From Labrys wisconsinensis (GTDB lineage: Bacteria > Pseudomonadota > Alphaproteobacteria > Rhizobiales > Labraceae): DNA of 64,000 bases. The stretch lies in contig NZ_JAUSVX010000001.1 of assembly GCF_030814995.1 (NCBI RefSeq), positions 372,001 to 436,000 of the forward strand. Reading direction: 5' to 3'. Below, piece after piece: positions 21,206-29,408 of this stretch; within the stretch, counting starts at the first letter, position 1, and every line of letters begins with the position of its first letter. The notes beneath the pieces were generated by a model that saw nothing but the letters and a program-made list of their open reading frames with translations, did no database searches and was not told where the DNA came from. A program made the position numbers and the translations under genes.

Positions 21206-22080
21206 TGCTCTACGTCATCCGCCATACCACCACCTACAGCTATCGGGCCGACGTCTCGTCCGGCCGCTGCGTGCTGCACCTCCTGCCCGCCGACGCCGGG
21301 CGCCAGCGCGTGCTGTCGGCAACGCTGACCATCGATCCCGCTCCGGCCGAGCAGGCCGAGACCCTGGACTTCTTCGGCAATCGCACCAGCCATGTCCGCT
21401 TTTCCCGGCCTGCGGCGCGGCACCGCTTCGAATCGCGGGTCAGGGTCGAGGTCGGCGCCTTCGAGGCCCCGCACGCCCTGCTGACCCCGGCCTGGGAGAG
21501 CGTCCGCCGCGAGGCGCTGGCGACGGCGGACATCGCCGGCGGGGCGCCCGCCCACCAGCTTTTCGCCAGCCGCTACGTGCCGCTGCTCGATGCCGCCCGC
21601 GCCTATGCCCGCGAGTCCTTCACCCCCGGGCGCCCGGTGCTGGACGCCGCGGTGGCGCTGATGCGGCGCATCCATGCCGATTTCGTCTACGAGTCCGGCG
21701 CGACCGACGTCTCCACGCCGCTCGCCGAGGTGGCCGAGCGCCGCCACGGCGTCTGCCAGGACTTCGCCCATTGGATGATCGCGGGCCTGCGCGCCATCGG
21801 CATCCCCGCCGCCTATGTCAGCGGCTATCTCCGCACCCGGCCGCCGCCGGGGCGCCCGCGGCTGGTCGGCGCCGACGCCACCCATGCCTGGGTCTCGGTG
21901 TGGTGCGGCGCCGCCGGCTGGGTCGACCTCGACCCCACCAACGCGCTGGTGGTCGGCGAGGACCACGTCCGCCTCGCCATCGGCCGCGACTATGCCGACG
22001 TCGCCCCGGTCGGCGGCGTGATCATGGCCTCGGCCGGCCACACGCTGCGGGTCTCGGTCGACGTCGCGCCGGGAGGCTGA
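21205..22080 (+). CDS. Transglutaminase-like cysteine peptidase
   Basis: A 291-residue protein of the bacterial transglutaminase family. An N-terminal beta domain (YVIRHTTTYSYRADVSSGRC) leads to a papain-like core with RRHGVCQDFAHWMIAGLRAIG (nucleophile Cys), GADATHAWVSVWCG (His) and WVDLDPTNAL (Asp), so the triad is intact. It is the last gene of the operon, with its ATG overlapping the ATP-grasp stop. It is predicted to hydrolyse or transfer the amide bond formed by the ATP-grasp partner. No signal peptide is seen, so it should act in the cytoplasm. Confidence 0.92.
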   Translation: MLYVIRHTTTYSYRADVSSGRCVLHLLPADAGRQRVLSATLTIDPAPAEQAETLDFFGNRTSHVRFSRPAARHRFESRVRVEVGAFEAPHALLTPAWESVRREALATADIAGGAPAHQLFASRYVPLLDAARAYARESFTPGRPVLDAAVALMRRIHADFVYESGATDVSTPLAEVAERRHGVCQDFAHWMIAGLRAIGIPAAYVSGYLRTRPPPGRPRLVGADATHAWVSVWCGAAGWVDLDPTNALVVGEDHVRLAIGRDYADVAPVGGVIMASAGHTLRVSVDVAPGG

Positions 22081-22200
22081 GGTCCTTCGGCGTCCGTGCG
22101 CCGGCTTGGTTCCCGGATGCCTCTGCTCTCCACCGTCCCGCCAGCCGGCAGCGCCGATCGGCTCGCGGGGCACGAGACGTCGGTGGCAAGGGGCGTGAGA

Positions 22201-23064
22201 TCAGCCGAACAATCTTCGATAGTCCCTGGGCGTCATGCGCTTCAGCGCGCGGAACTGGCGATTGAAATTCGCCAGGGAGGCATAGCCGACCGCGCCGGCG
22301 ATGTGGCCGATCGATTGTGTCGTCCCCGACAGGCGCGCGCAGGCATCGCCGATCCGCATATGGGCGAGATAGTCCGATACGGCCTTGCCGGTATGTTTGA
22401 GAAAGAGCCGGTGCAACCCCGACTGGCTGAGAGCCGCCAGGTCGGCAAGCTCGCCCAGCGTGATCGTCCGGGCGTAATTCGCATGGACATGGGTCAGAAC
22501 GCGGTCGATGCGCTCACGCGTCTGAGCCGGCGCGCCGATCAGGGCGGAGGTCGTCGCGAGCGCTTCCGCATCGTCGCCGGCAAGATGATGCAGAAGGTGG
22601 AGGAGCGTCAGCAACCGATCGACCGGTGGGCTTGAGAACAGGCGCTCGAACCGCTCCCGCACCGGAGCGGCGGCACCCGGCGTGAAGCGCAGGCCGCGGC
22701 CGGCGCGGGCCAGCATTGCGTCAATGCTGCGAAATTCGATGAAGTCATGGGTCACCTGCCTGATCCGGTCGGGATGGAACCAGACGACGAGCGCGACATG
22801 GGGCTTCCCGTCCTCGATCTTTTCGCGGGAGTACCAGGTGTGGGGCAGGTTCGGGCCGACAAGGACGAGATCGCCATCGTCATAGTCGCCGACATGGTCG
22901 CCGATAAAGCGCTTGCCGCGCGAGTTGAGGGTGAGCGTCAGCTCGTATTCCGGATGATGATGCCATTGAAACGGGATGGACTCGTCGAGCCGGCGATTGA
23001 GGCGGCTGATGGAGCTTTCAGGCTCGTGGGTCAGCGTTTCTCGATAGGATCGCATTTCGCGCAT
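22201..23064 (-). CDS. AraC-family regulator with cupin sensor domain
   Basis: A 287-residue regulator. The N-terminal half is a cupin-like sensor (FQWHHHPEYELTLTLNSRGKRFIGDHVG, then LVLVGPNLPHTWYS). The C-terminal 100 residues hold two AraC helix-turn-helix motifs (ITLGELADLAALSQSGLHRLFLKHTG and SIGHIAGAVGYASLANFNRQFRALKRMTPRDYR). The start is uncertain between ATG 23064 and ATG 23055. It is divergent from the dioxygenase gene across about 120 bp and is the obvious candidate to control it. Codon use is noticeably less GC-biased than the flanking operons, as for its partner, which suggests joint acquisition. Confidence 0.9.
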   Translation of the reverse strand: MREMRSYRETLTHEPESSISRLNRRLDESIPFQWHHHPEYELTLTLNSRGKRFIGDHVGDYDDGDLVLVGPNLPHTWYSREKIEDGKPHVALVVWFHPDRIRQVTHDFIEFRSIDAMLARAGRGLRFTPGAAAPVRERFERLFSSPPVDRLLTLLHLLHHLAGDDAEALATTSALIGAPAQTRERIDRVLTHVHANYARTITLGELADLAALSQSGLHRLFLKHTGKAVSDYLAHMRIGDACARLSGTTQSIGHIAGAVGYASLANFNRQFRALKRMTPRDYRRLFG

Positions 23065-23186
23065 CGCCGGATCAAAACGCCAAAAAAGTATCAGAACTCG
23101 CCAGAGCGAGGCAACATCCAGGGCCAAGGCGCCGCTACATCTTTCTTCGTCGCGTGAACCATCCGGATGTGGAGATGGAGGAAAAG

Positions 23187-24122
23187 ATGCAAGCCGCTCG
23201 GAAACTCGACGCCCACCCCACGACGAAGGCGATGAGCATCCAGTTGAAGGACATGAAGAAGACATTGCCGCTCCAGGTCTTGTCGGCCCAGGACTGGGAC
23301 CATTGGATCACCCGGGGCTATGTGATCGTCCGCCAGGCCGTTCCCGCAGCGAATGTCGAGCATCTCGTCACTCTGCTCTGGGACTTTGACGAGAAAGACC
23401 CGAATGATCCCTCGACCTGGTACGCGCCGCAGCGGCGCGAGCACAAGATGAAGGAGCTCAACAACACCGGAATGCTCGAGATCTACAATCACCAGTATCT
23501 CTGGGACAACCGGATGGAGCCGCGAGTCTACAACGCCTTCGTCGACATCTGGGACCGCCGGGATCTCTGGGTGACGATCGATCGCGCCAATCTCAACCCG
23601 CCGAAAAGGGTCAAGGGCAATCCGAACGGCTTCATTCACTGGGACGTCGATACGTCGATACGCCCGCTGCCGATCGGCGTGCAGGGCGTCCTGAGCCTCA
23701 AGAAGCAGGACGGGGACGTCGGCGGCTTCCAGTGCGTGCCCTGGTTGTTCGAGCACTTCGACGAGTGGGTCAGGACGCAGCCCGGCGATCGTGATCCGAT
23801 GCATCCCGACATGGCCGGGCTGTCGGTGGTCAATATCGACATGGAGCCCGGCGACCTCCTGATCTTCAACTCGCTGCTCGCCCACGGCGTCCGGCCGAAC
23901 CATTCGGAAGGCCGCGTGCGCATGGCGCAGTATATTTCCATGCATCCAGCCGAGCACGACAATGTCGAGGAGCGAGAGGAACGAATCCGGCTGTGGCGCG
24001 AGCTCGATCACCCCAGGCGCGACGCTTTCCCCGGCGATCCGCGCGCGTGGGAGAAGAAGAACGCAAGAACCGCCGAGCTGTCAGCGTTGGGTCGCAACCT
24101 TCTCGGCCTCGATCCCTGGTAA
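23187..24122 (+). CDS. Phytanoyl-CoA dioxygenase (PhyH) family Fe(II)/2-oxoglutarate enzyme
   Basis: A 311-residue non-haem iron oxygenase of the PhyH family. The double-stranded beta-helix facial triad is visible: His151 and Asp153 in FIHWDVDTS and distal His233 in LLAHGVRPNHSEGRVRM, with a nearby arginine for 2-oxoglutarate. ATG 23187 is chosen because GGAGG precedes it at ideal spacing; ATG 23175 and GTG 23154 are also in frame. It is divergent from an AraC regulator, with base composition less GC-rich than the neighbours. The substrate is unknown. It converges on the hydroxyproline epimerase gene, so it could hydroxylate a proline-like compound, but that is speculation. Confidence 0.88.
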   Translation: MQAARKLDAHPTTKAMSIQLKDMKKTLPLQVLSAQDWDHWITRGYVIVRQAVPAANVEHLVTLLWDFDEKDPNDPSTWYAPQRREHKMKELNNTGMLEIYNHQYLWDNRMEPRVYNAFVDIWDRRDLWVTIDRANLNPPKRVKGNPNGFIHWDVDTSIRPLPIGVQGVLSLKKQDGDVGGFQCVPWLFEHFDEWVRTQPGDRDPMHPDMAGLSVVNIDMEPGDLLIFNSLLAHGVRPNHSEGRVRMAQYISMHPAEHDNVEEREERIRLWRELDHPRRDAFPGDPRAWEKKNARTAELSALGRNLLGLDPW

Positions 24123-24161
24123 GGCGGCCATGCCGTCGGCACCCGATGGGGGAGCCGACCC

Positions 24162-25172
24162 CTACCGGTCGGCCAGCTGGAAGCCGGCCCAGAACGGGTC
24201 GCGATCGTCGACGAAGAGGGTGTTGAGGCCGGTGATGCGGGCCCAACCCTCGACCGAGGGCACGATGGCGGGCAGGCCCGCCACCTCGGTCAGCGCCTCG
24301 ACCCGGCCGGTGAAGGTGGAGCCGATGATGCTCTCGTGCACGAAATCCTCGCCGAGGGCGAGGCGCCCGGTGGCGTGGAGCTGGGCCATGCGGGCGGAGG
24401 TGCCGGTGCCGCAGGGCGAGCGGTCGATCGCCTTGTCGCCGTAGAACACGGCGTTGCGGGCGCTGCTGCCCGGCTGCTGCGGCCGGCCGGCCCACAGCAC
24501 GTGGGTGAGCCGGTCGAGCGCCGGGTTGGCGGGATGCACGATGGCGTGGCGGGCGTTGAAGGCGGCGCGCAGCTTCGGGCTGAGCGCCAGGATCTGCGAG
24601 GGCTGCAGGTCGGAGAGGTCGGCATAGCCCGGCTGCGGCTCGACGATCGCATAGAAATTGCCGCCGAAGGCGACGTCGACCGCGATCTCGCCGAGGCCCG
24701 GCACCGCGACGGGATAGCCGCGCCCGAGGAGGAAGGACGGCACGTTGGTCAGCCGCACGCTGCGCACGAAGGGGCCGTCCATCTCGTATCGGGCCTCGAC
24801 CAGGCCGGCCGGCGTGTCGAGGCGGAGCAGGCCCGGCTCGCGCGGCGTGACCAGGCCGTGCTCGACGATGGCGGTGACCGTGCCGATCGTGCCGTGGCCG
24901 CACATCGGCAGGCAGCCCGAGGTCTCGATGAACAGGAGGGCCACGTCGCAATCCGGCCGGGTCGCGGGATAGAGGATCGCGCCCGACATCATGTCGTGGC
25001 CGCGCGGCTCGAACATCAGGCTGCGGCGGATCCAGTCGAACTCGGCCAGGAAATGCTGGCGCCGCTCGAACATGGTGGCGCCGGCCAGCACCGGGATGCT
25101 GCCGCCGGTGACCACCCGCACCGGATTGCCGCAGGTATGGCCGTCGATGCAGAAGAAGCTGTGGCGCGCCAT
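24162..25172 (-). CDS. Proline racemase family: 4-hydroxyproline 2-epimerase
   Basis: A 336-residue cofactor-independent epimerase. The two catalytic cysteines that define a true racemase/epimerase are both present: Cys91 in LPMCGHGTIG and Cys254 in DRSPCGTGTSARMA. The dehydratase subgroup carries Thr in place of the second Cys, so that activity is unlikely. The FIDGHTCGNPVRVV start and the GFQLADR ending match 4-hydroxyproline 2-epimerases, which convert trans-4-hydroxy-L-proline to cis-4-hydroxy-D-proline. It lies 10 bp downstream of a DHDPS-family deaminase gene on the same strand, and both are divergent from a GntR regulator, which fits hydroxyproline catabolism. Confidence 0.9.
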   Translation of the reverse strand: MARHSFFCIDGHTCGNPVRVVTGGSIPVLAGATMFERRQHFLAEFDWIRRSLMFEPRGHDMMSGAILYPATRPDCDVALLFIETSGCLPMCGHGTIGTVTAIVEHGLVTPREPGLLRLDTPAGLVEARYEMDGPFVRSVRLTNVPSFLLGRGYPVAVPGLGEIAVDVAFGGNFYAIVEPQPGYADLSDLQPSQILALSPKLRAAFNARHAIVHPANPALDRLTHVLWAGRPQQPGSSARNAVFYGDKAIDRSPCGTGTSARMAQLHATGRLALGEDFVHESIIGSTFTGRVEALTEVAGLPAIVPSVEGWARITGLNTLFVDDRDPFWAGFQLADR

Positions 25173-25182
25173 GGCCGACGTC

Positions 25183-26115
25183 CTAAGCGGCTCGCGCCGG
25201 CTCCAACCCCGGCAGGACCGGCCGGGTGGCCAGGGCCCTCGCCATCAGCACCTCGATCTCGGCGCGCTCGGCGCCGTCCAGCGCCAGGCGCGGCGGCCGG
25301 GTGCGCTCGCTGCCGCGACCGGCGATCGCCTCGCACAGCTTGATGCACTGCACCAGGTCTGGCCGCGCGTCGAGGTGCAGCAGCGGCATGAACCAGTCGT
25401 AGAGCGCCATCGCCTCGGCGAAGCGGCCCGCCCGCGCCAGGCCGAACAGCGCCTCGCCCTCGCGCGGGAAGATGTTGGACATGCCCGAGACCCAGCCGAC
25501 GGCGCCGAGGGCGGCGCATTCGAGCACCACGTCGTCGAGGCCGCAGAAGGGGATGAAGCGCCCGCCGGTGAGGTTGCGCAGGTCGACGAAGCGCCTGGTG
25601 TCGCCCGAGGACTCCTTCACCGCGACGATGGTGTCGACATCGGCGAGGGAGGCCAGCATCGCCGGCGTCACGTCGCTGCGATAGGCCGGCGGGTTGTTGT
25701 AGATCATGACCGGCAGGTCGCCGGCGCTCGCGACGGCGCGGAAATGCGCCAGCGTCTCGCGCGGCTTGGCGGGATAGACCATCGGCGGCAGCACCATCAG
25801 CCCGTCGACGCCGGCCCGCGCCGCCTGGCGCGCGGTCTCGATCGCGAAGGCGGCGGTGTATTCGGCGATGCCGGCGATGACCGGCAGGCGGCCGCGGGCG
25901 ATGCCGGCGGCGAGCTCCATCAGCGCCGCCTTCTCAGGCCCCGTCAGCGCGCAGTTCTCGCCGACCGTGCCGCACATCACCAGGCCCGAGACCCCGTCGG
26001 CGATCAGCGCCTCGATCACCCGCCCGGTCGCATCGAGATCGACCGTGAGGTCCTCGCGGAACTGGGTGGTGACCGCGGGAAACACGCCCTTCCACGTCGT
26101 CCTGGGATCCGGCAT
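25183..26115 (-). CDS. DHDPS/NAL-family enzyme, probable 1-pyrroline-4-hydroxy-2-carboxylate deaminase
   Basis: A 310-residue class I aldolase-fold (TIM barrel) protein of the dihydrodipicolinate synthase family. The Schiff-base lysine (Lys167 in IVAVKESSGD) and catalytic tyrosine (Tyr139 in MIYNNP) are in place, as is the GTVGENCALT loop. Genuine DapA is unlikely because the gene sits in an operon with a 4-hydroxyproline epimerase. In that pathway a DHDPS-family enzyme deaminates 1-pyrroline-4-hydroxy-2-carboxylate to 2-oxoglutarate semialdehyde. The oxidase and dehydrogenase of the route are not in the window. The role is inferred from context. Confidence 0.85.
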   Translation of the reverse strand: MPDPRTTWKGVFPAVTTQFREDLTVDLDATGRVIEALIADGVSGLVMCGTVGENCALTGPEKAALMELAAGIARGRLPVIAGIAEYTAAFAIETARQAARAGVDGLMVLPPMVYPAKPRETLAHFRAVASAGDLPVMIYNNPPAYRSDVTPAMLASLADVDTIVAVKESSGDTRRFVDLRNLTGGRFIPFCGLDDVVLECAALGAVGWVSGMSNIFPREGEALFGLARAGRFAEAMALYDWFMPLLHLDARPDLVQCIKLCEAIAGRGSERTRPPRLALDGAERAEIEVLMARALATRPVLPGLEPARAA

Positions 26116-26130
26116 CGCGGCATCTCCTCC

Positions 26131-26200
26131 GATTATGTCGACAGTTTGTATACTTCCATGGACAATCGGTCAAGCGGGAAAAACAGTTTGTCGACAAGGG
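26131..26200. promoter_or_regulatory. Twin TGTCGACA palindromes between the deaminase and GntR genes
   Basis: The 111-bp divergent region holds TGTCGACA at 26136-26143 and TTGTCGACAA, a perfect 10-bp palindrome, at 26188-26197. Between them is TTGTATAC (26147-26154). Each TGTCGACA lies next to an AGTTTGT half-like sequence. FadR-type GntR regulators bind short dyads of this kind, so these are probable operators of the divergent regulator controlling both promoters. Confidence 0.6.
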
Positions 26201-26226
26201 AGGGTCGGCCGCGGTAAAGCGGGGAC

Positions 26227-26943
26227 ATGAGGGACCCTGACATGACCGGGACGGACGCAGCGGCACCGCGGCGCGGGGCAGGCTCGCCCAAGATCTACGA
26301 GGCGCTGAAGCGCGACATCCTGGAGATGCGCCTCGCGCCGGGCGACGGGCTCGACGAGACCTCGCTCTCCGAGCGTTTCGGCATGTCGCGCACGCCGGTG
26401 CGCGAGGCGCTGGTGCGCCTGGTCGCCGAGGGGCTGGCGACCACCCTGCCCAACCGCAACACCGTCGTCACCGCGCTCGACTTCGCCAACCTGCCCAACT
26501 ATCTCGACGCGCTGACGCTGATGTACCGCGTCACCACGCGCCTCGCCGCCGGGCGCCGGCGGCCCGAGCACCTCGCCCTGATGCGCGAGCAGCAGGGCCG
26601 CTTCGCCGCCTGCGTCGCCGCGGCCGACGCCATCGGCATGATCGAGACCAACCGCGACTTCCACCTCGCCATCGCCGCGGCCGGGGGCAACCGCTACTAC
26701 ACCGACCTGTTCGCCCGGCTCCTCAACGAGGGCATGCGCCTGCTGCGGCTCTACTACCGCACCTTCGAGGACCATCTGCCGCGGCGTTACGTGGAGGAGC
26801 ACGAGGCGATCATCGCCGCCATCGCCGAGGGCGACGCCGAGCGCGCCGACCGGCTCGGCGCCGAGCACGCCGCCCAGATCGTCGCCCAGTTCCAGCGCTT
26901 CCTCGAGCCGCGGCTCGGGACGGAGATCGCGCTGGGGGCGTGA
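26227..26943 (+). CDS. GntR-family regulator, FCD domain
   Basis: A 238-residue FadR-subfamily GntR regulator. The N-terminal winged helix (about residues 20-90) has KIYEALKRDILEMRLAPGD and ETSLSERFGMSRTPVREALVRLVAEGL. The C-terminal FCD helical domain follows, with NRDFHLAIAAAGGN and the histidines (YVEEHEAI, GAEHAAQI) that bind a metal and carboxylate effector in the family. It is divergent from the hydroxyproline deaminase/epimerase pair and is the likely repressor of that operon; an effector such as hydroxyproline or an intermediate is inferred. Confidence 0.92.
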   Translation: MRDPDMTGTDAAAPRRGAGSPKIYEALKRDILEMRLAPGDGLDETSLSERFGMSRTPVREALVRLVAEGLATTLPNRNTVVTALDFANLPNYLDALTLMYRVTTRLAAGRRRPEHLALMREQQGRFAACVAAADAIGMIETNRDFHLAIAAAGGNRYYTDLFARLLNEGMRLLRLYYRTFEDHLPRRYVEEHEAIIAAIAEGDAERADRLGAEHAAQIVAQFQRFLEPRLGTEIALGA

Positions 26944-26987
26944 GCCGGCCTCGACATTCGCCGCCCGCCTCGCCATCCTGCGCCGCC

Positions 26988-29210
26988 ATGACCAGCCCAG
27001 ATGCCCGGCGCGATTCGCGCGCTTCGCCAGGAGCGCCCGAGCCGGGCGAAGCGCCGGATGCGCGCAGCCTCTCGGGCGTCATCGACCGCGTCACCTACCA
27101 CAACGAGGAGACCGGCTTTGCCGTGCTCAAGGTCAAGGCCAAGGGCCGCAAGGACCTTGCCACCGTGGTCGGGCGCATCGCCGCCGTCGCGCCCGGCGAG
27201 AAGCTGGAGGCGACGGGCCAATGGGTGGTCGACCGCGACCGCGGGCCCCAGTTCAAGGCCGAGACGATCAGCACCGCGGCGCCGGCCTCGGCCAGCGGCA
27301 TCGAGCGCTATCTCGCCTCCGGCCTGATCCGCGGCATCGGCCAGGAGACGGCCAAGAAGCTGGTCGCCGCCTTCGGCCGGGACACGCTGAAGGTGCTGGA
27401 TTCGGAGCCCGAGCGGCTCGCCGCCGTGCCCGGCCTCACGCCCGAGCGGGTGCGGCGCATCCGCGAGGGCTGGACGGCGCAGCAGGGCTTTCGCGACGTG
27501 CTGCTCTTCCTCACCGAGCACGGGCTCGGCCCGACCCGCGCCGCCAGGGTGCAGAAGACCTTCGGGCCGCAGGCGATCGAGCTGATCCGCGAGGACCCCT
27601 ATCGCCTCGCCCGCGAGATCAAGGGCTTCGACTTCCAGACCGCCGACCAGTTCGCCCTCAGCCTCGGGCGCGGGCGCGACGATCCGGCGCGGCTGGCGGC
27701 CGGGCTCTACGCCGCCCTGCAGGAAGGCGCCATGAACGGCCATTGCGGCGTGCCGCGCATCGCCCTGTTCGAGCGGGCGGCCCGGCTGCTCGGCGTCGAC
27801 GACGCCGAGCTCGACCAGGCCGCCGGCCGGCTGCTGCAGAGCCGCACCATCATCGCCGACACCATCGGCGGCGAGGCCGCCTTCTTCCTGCCGCCGCTGT
27901 GGAAGGCGGAGAATGCCGTCGCCGAGCGGCTGAAGATCCTGGCCGGCGGCCACCCGCCCTGGCGCCAGGACGGCCTCTCCCAGGCGGTGCTGACCGCCGA
28001 GGCCCGCACCGGCAAGCGCCTGGCGCCGGCCCAGGCCCTGGCGGTGGAGACGGCGCTCGGCTCCAAATGCCTGGTGATCACCGGCGGGCCCGGCGTCGGC
28101 AAGACCACGATCATCGACACCATCCTCAAGGCGCTGGATTCGCGCGAGGTCGAGGTGGCGCTGTGTGCGCCCACCGGCCGCGCCGCCAAGCGCATGGCCG
28201 AGAGCACCGGCCGGGAGGCGAAGACCATTCATCGCCTGCTGGAGATCGACCCGGCCACCGGCCAGTTCCGGCGCCAGAGGAGCTATCCCATCGCCGCCGA
28301 CCTCGTCATCGCCGACGAGGCCAGCATGATCGATGCCGAGCTGATGCAGGCCCTGCTCGACGCCCTGCCCCCGCATGCGGCGCTGATCCTGGTGGGCGAC
28401 GTCGACCAGCTGCCTTCGGTGGGGCCGGGCCAGGTGCTCGGCGACATCATCGCCTCCGGCGCCGTCTCGGTGGTGCGGCTCACCGAGGTGTTCCGCCAGG
28501 CGGGCGAGAGCCGCATCATCGCCGCCGCCCACGCCGTCAACGAGGGCACGGTGCCCGAGGGCGCCAGGAGCCCCGAGGAGGGCGACTTCTTCGTGGTCGA
28601 GATGGCCTCGGTCGAGAACGGGGTGCAGAAGATCATCGAGATCGTCACCAGCCGCCTGCCGCGGCGCTTCGGCCTCGACCCCGTGCGGGAGGTGCAGGTG
28701 CTGACGCCGATGAACCGTGGCCCGCTCGGCTCCCAGGCCCTGACCCAGGCGCTGCGCGAGGTGCTGAACCCGGCGCGCGAGGGCGCCATCGTGCGCGAGA
28801 CCGGCGCCTTCGCCCCGCGCGACAAGGTGATGCAGACCGACAACGACTATGAGAAGGAGGTGTTCAACGGCGACATCGGCTATGTCACCGCCACCGACCC
28901 GCGCTCCGGCAGCCTGACCGTCGCCTTCGACGGGCGCGAGGTGCACTATGTCGCCGACCAGCTCGACAGCCTGGTGCCGGCCTATGCCACCACCATCCAC
29001 AAGGCGCAGGGCTCCGAATATCCCGCCGTGGTGGTGGTGCTGGCCAACGCGCATTATCCGATGCTGGCGCGCAATCTGCTCTACACCGCCATCACCCGCG
29101 GCAAGCGCCTGGCGGTGCTGGTCACCGAGCGCCGCGCCCTGCGCATGGCGGCCGAGGACGCCATGGGCCGCCGCCGCTGGACCCGGCTGCGCGAGAAGCT
29201 GTCGGCATAG
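26988..29210 (+). CDS. recD2: SF1 helicase RecD2
   Basis: A 740-residue RecD2-type 5'-3' DNA helicase, the form found without RecBC. An N-terminal OB-like domain (LSGVIDRVTYHNEETGFAVLKV) and helix-hairpin-helix repeats (LIRGIGQETAKKLVAAFG, VPGLTPERVRRIREGW) precede the motor. Motor motifs are Walker A GGPGVGKTT (Lys372), Walker B VIADEASMID, GDVDQLPSVGPGQVL, and the C-terminal TTIHKAQGSEYPAVVVVL...TAITRGKR. It acts in DNA repair or replication-fork maintenance. GTG 26940 would overlap the GntR stop, but ATG 26988 is the more natural start. Length is typical. Confidence 0.95.
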   Translation: MTSPDARRDSRASPGAPEPGEAPDARSLSGVIDRVTYHNEETGFAVLKVKAKGRKDLATVVGRIAAVAPGEKLEATGQWVVDRDRGPQFKAETISTAAPASASGIERYLASGLIRGIGQETAKKLVAAFGRDTLKVLDSEPERLAAVPGLTPERVRRIREGWTAQQGFRDVLLFLTEHGLGPTRAARVQKTFGPQAIELIREDPYRLAREIKGFDFQTADQFALSLGRGRDDPARLAAGLYAALQEGAMNGHCGVPRIALFERAARLLGVDDAELDQAAGRLLQSRTIIADTIGGEAAFFLPPLWKAENAVAERLKILAGGHPPWRQDGLSQAVLTAEARTGKRLAPAQALAVETALGSKCLVITGGPGVGKTTIIDTILKALDSREVEVALCAPTGRAAKRMAESTGREAKTIHRLLEIDPATGQFRRQRSYPIAADLVIADEASMIDAELMQALLDALPPHAALILVGDVDQLPSVGPGQVLGDIIASGAVSVVRLTEVFRQAGESRIIAAAHAVNEGTVPEGARSPEEGDFFVVEMASVENGVQKIIEIVTSRLPRRFGLDPVREVQVLTPMNRGPLGSQALTQALREVLNPAREGAIVRETGAFAPRDKVMQTDNDYEKEVFNGDIGYVTATDPRSGSLTVAFDGREVHYVADQLDSLVPAYATTIHKAQGSEYPAVVVVLANAHYPMLARNLLYTAITRGKRLAVLVTERRALRMAAEDAMGRRRWTRLREKLSA

Positions 29211-29408
29211 AACAAAGACAATTGCCGGCAAAGCAAGCTGACGATCGCCGGCGCGGCCGCGCTGCGACCGCAGCGTCCGTCTTCGGGACCGGCGGTCCGC
29301 CAGGGCGCGCAACGCCGCCGACCGCGCGTCTTGAAGCCGCCGCGTTTCGTTGCGTAAACTTGCCACGGCCGGGCTCCTGAGACCCGGCGGCACCGGTGGA
29401 GGCAGGCG

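Noticed and set aside
25183-26115. dapA of lysine biosynthesis
   Set aside because: The fold and Schiff-base residues are shared, but the operon with a hydroxyproline epimerase and GntR regulator points to a catabolic family member.
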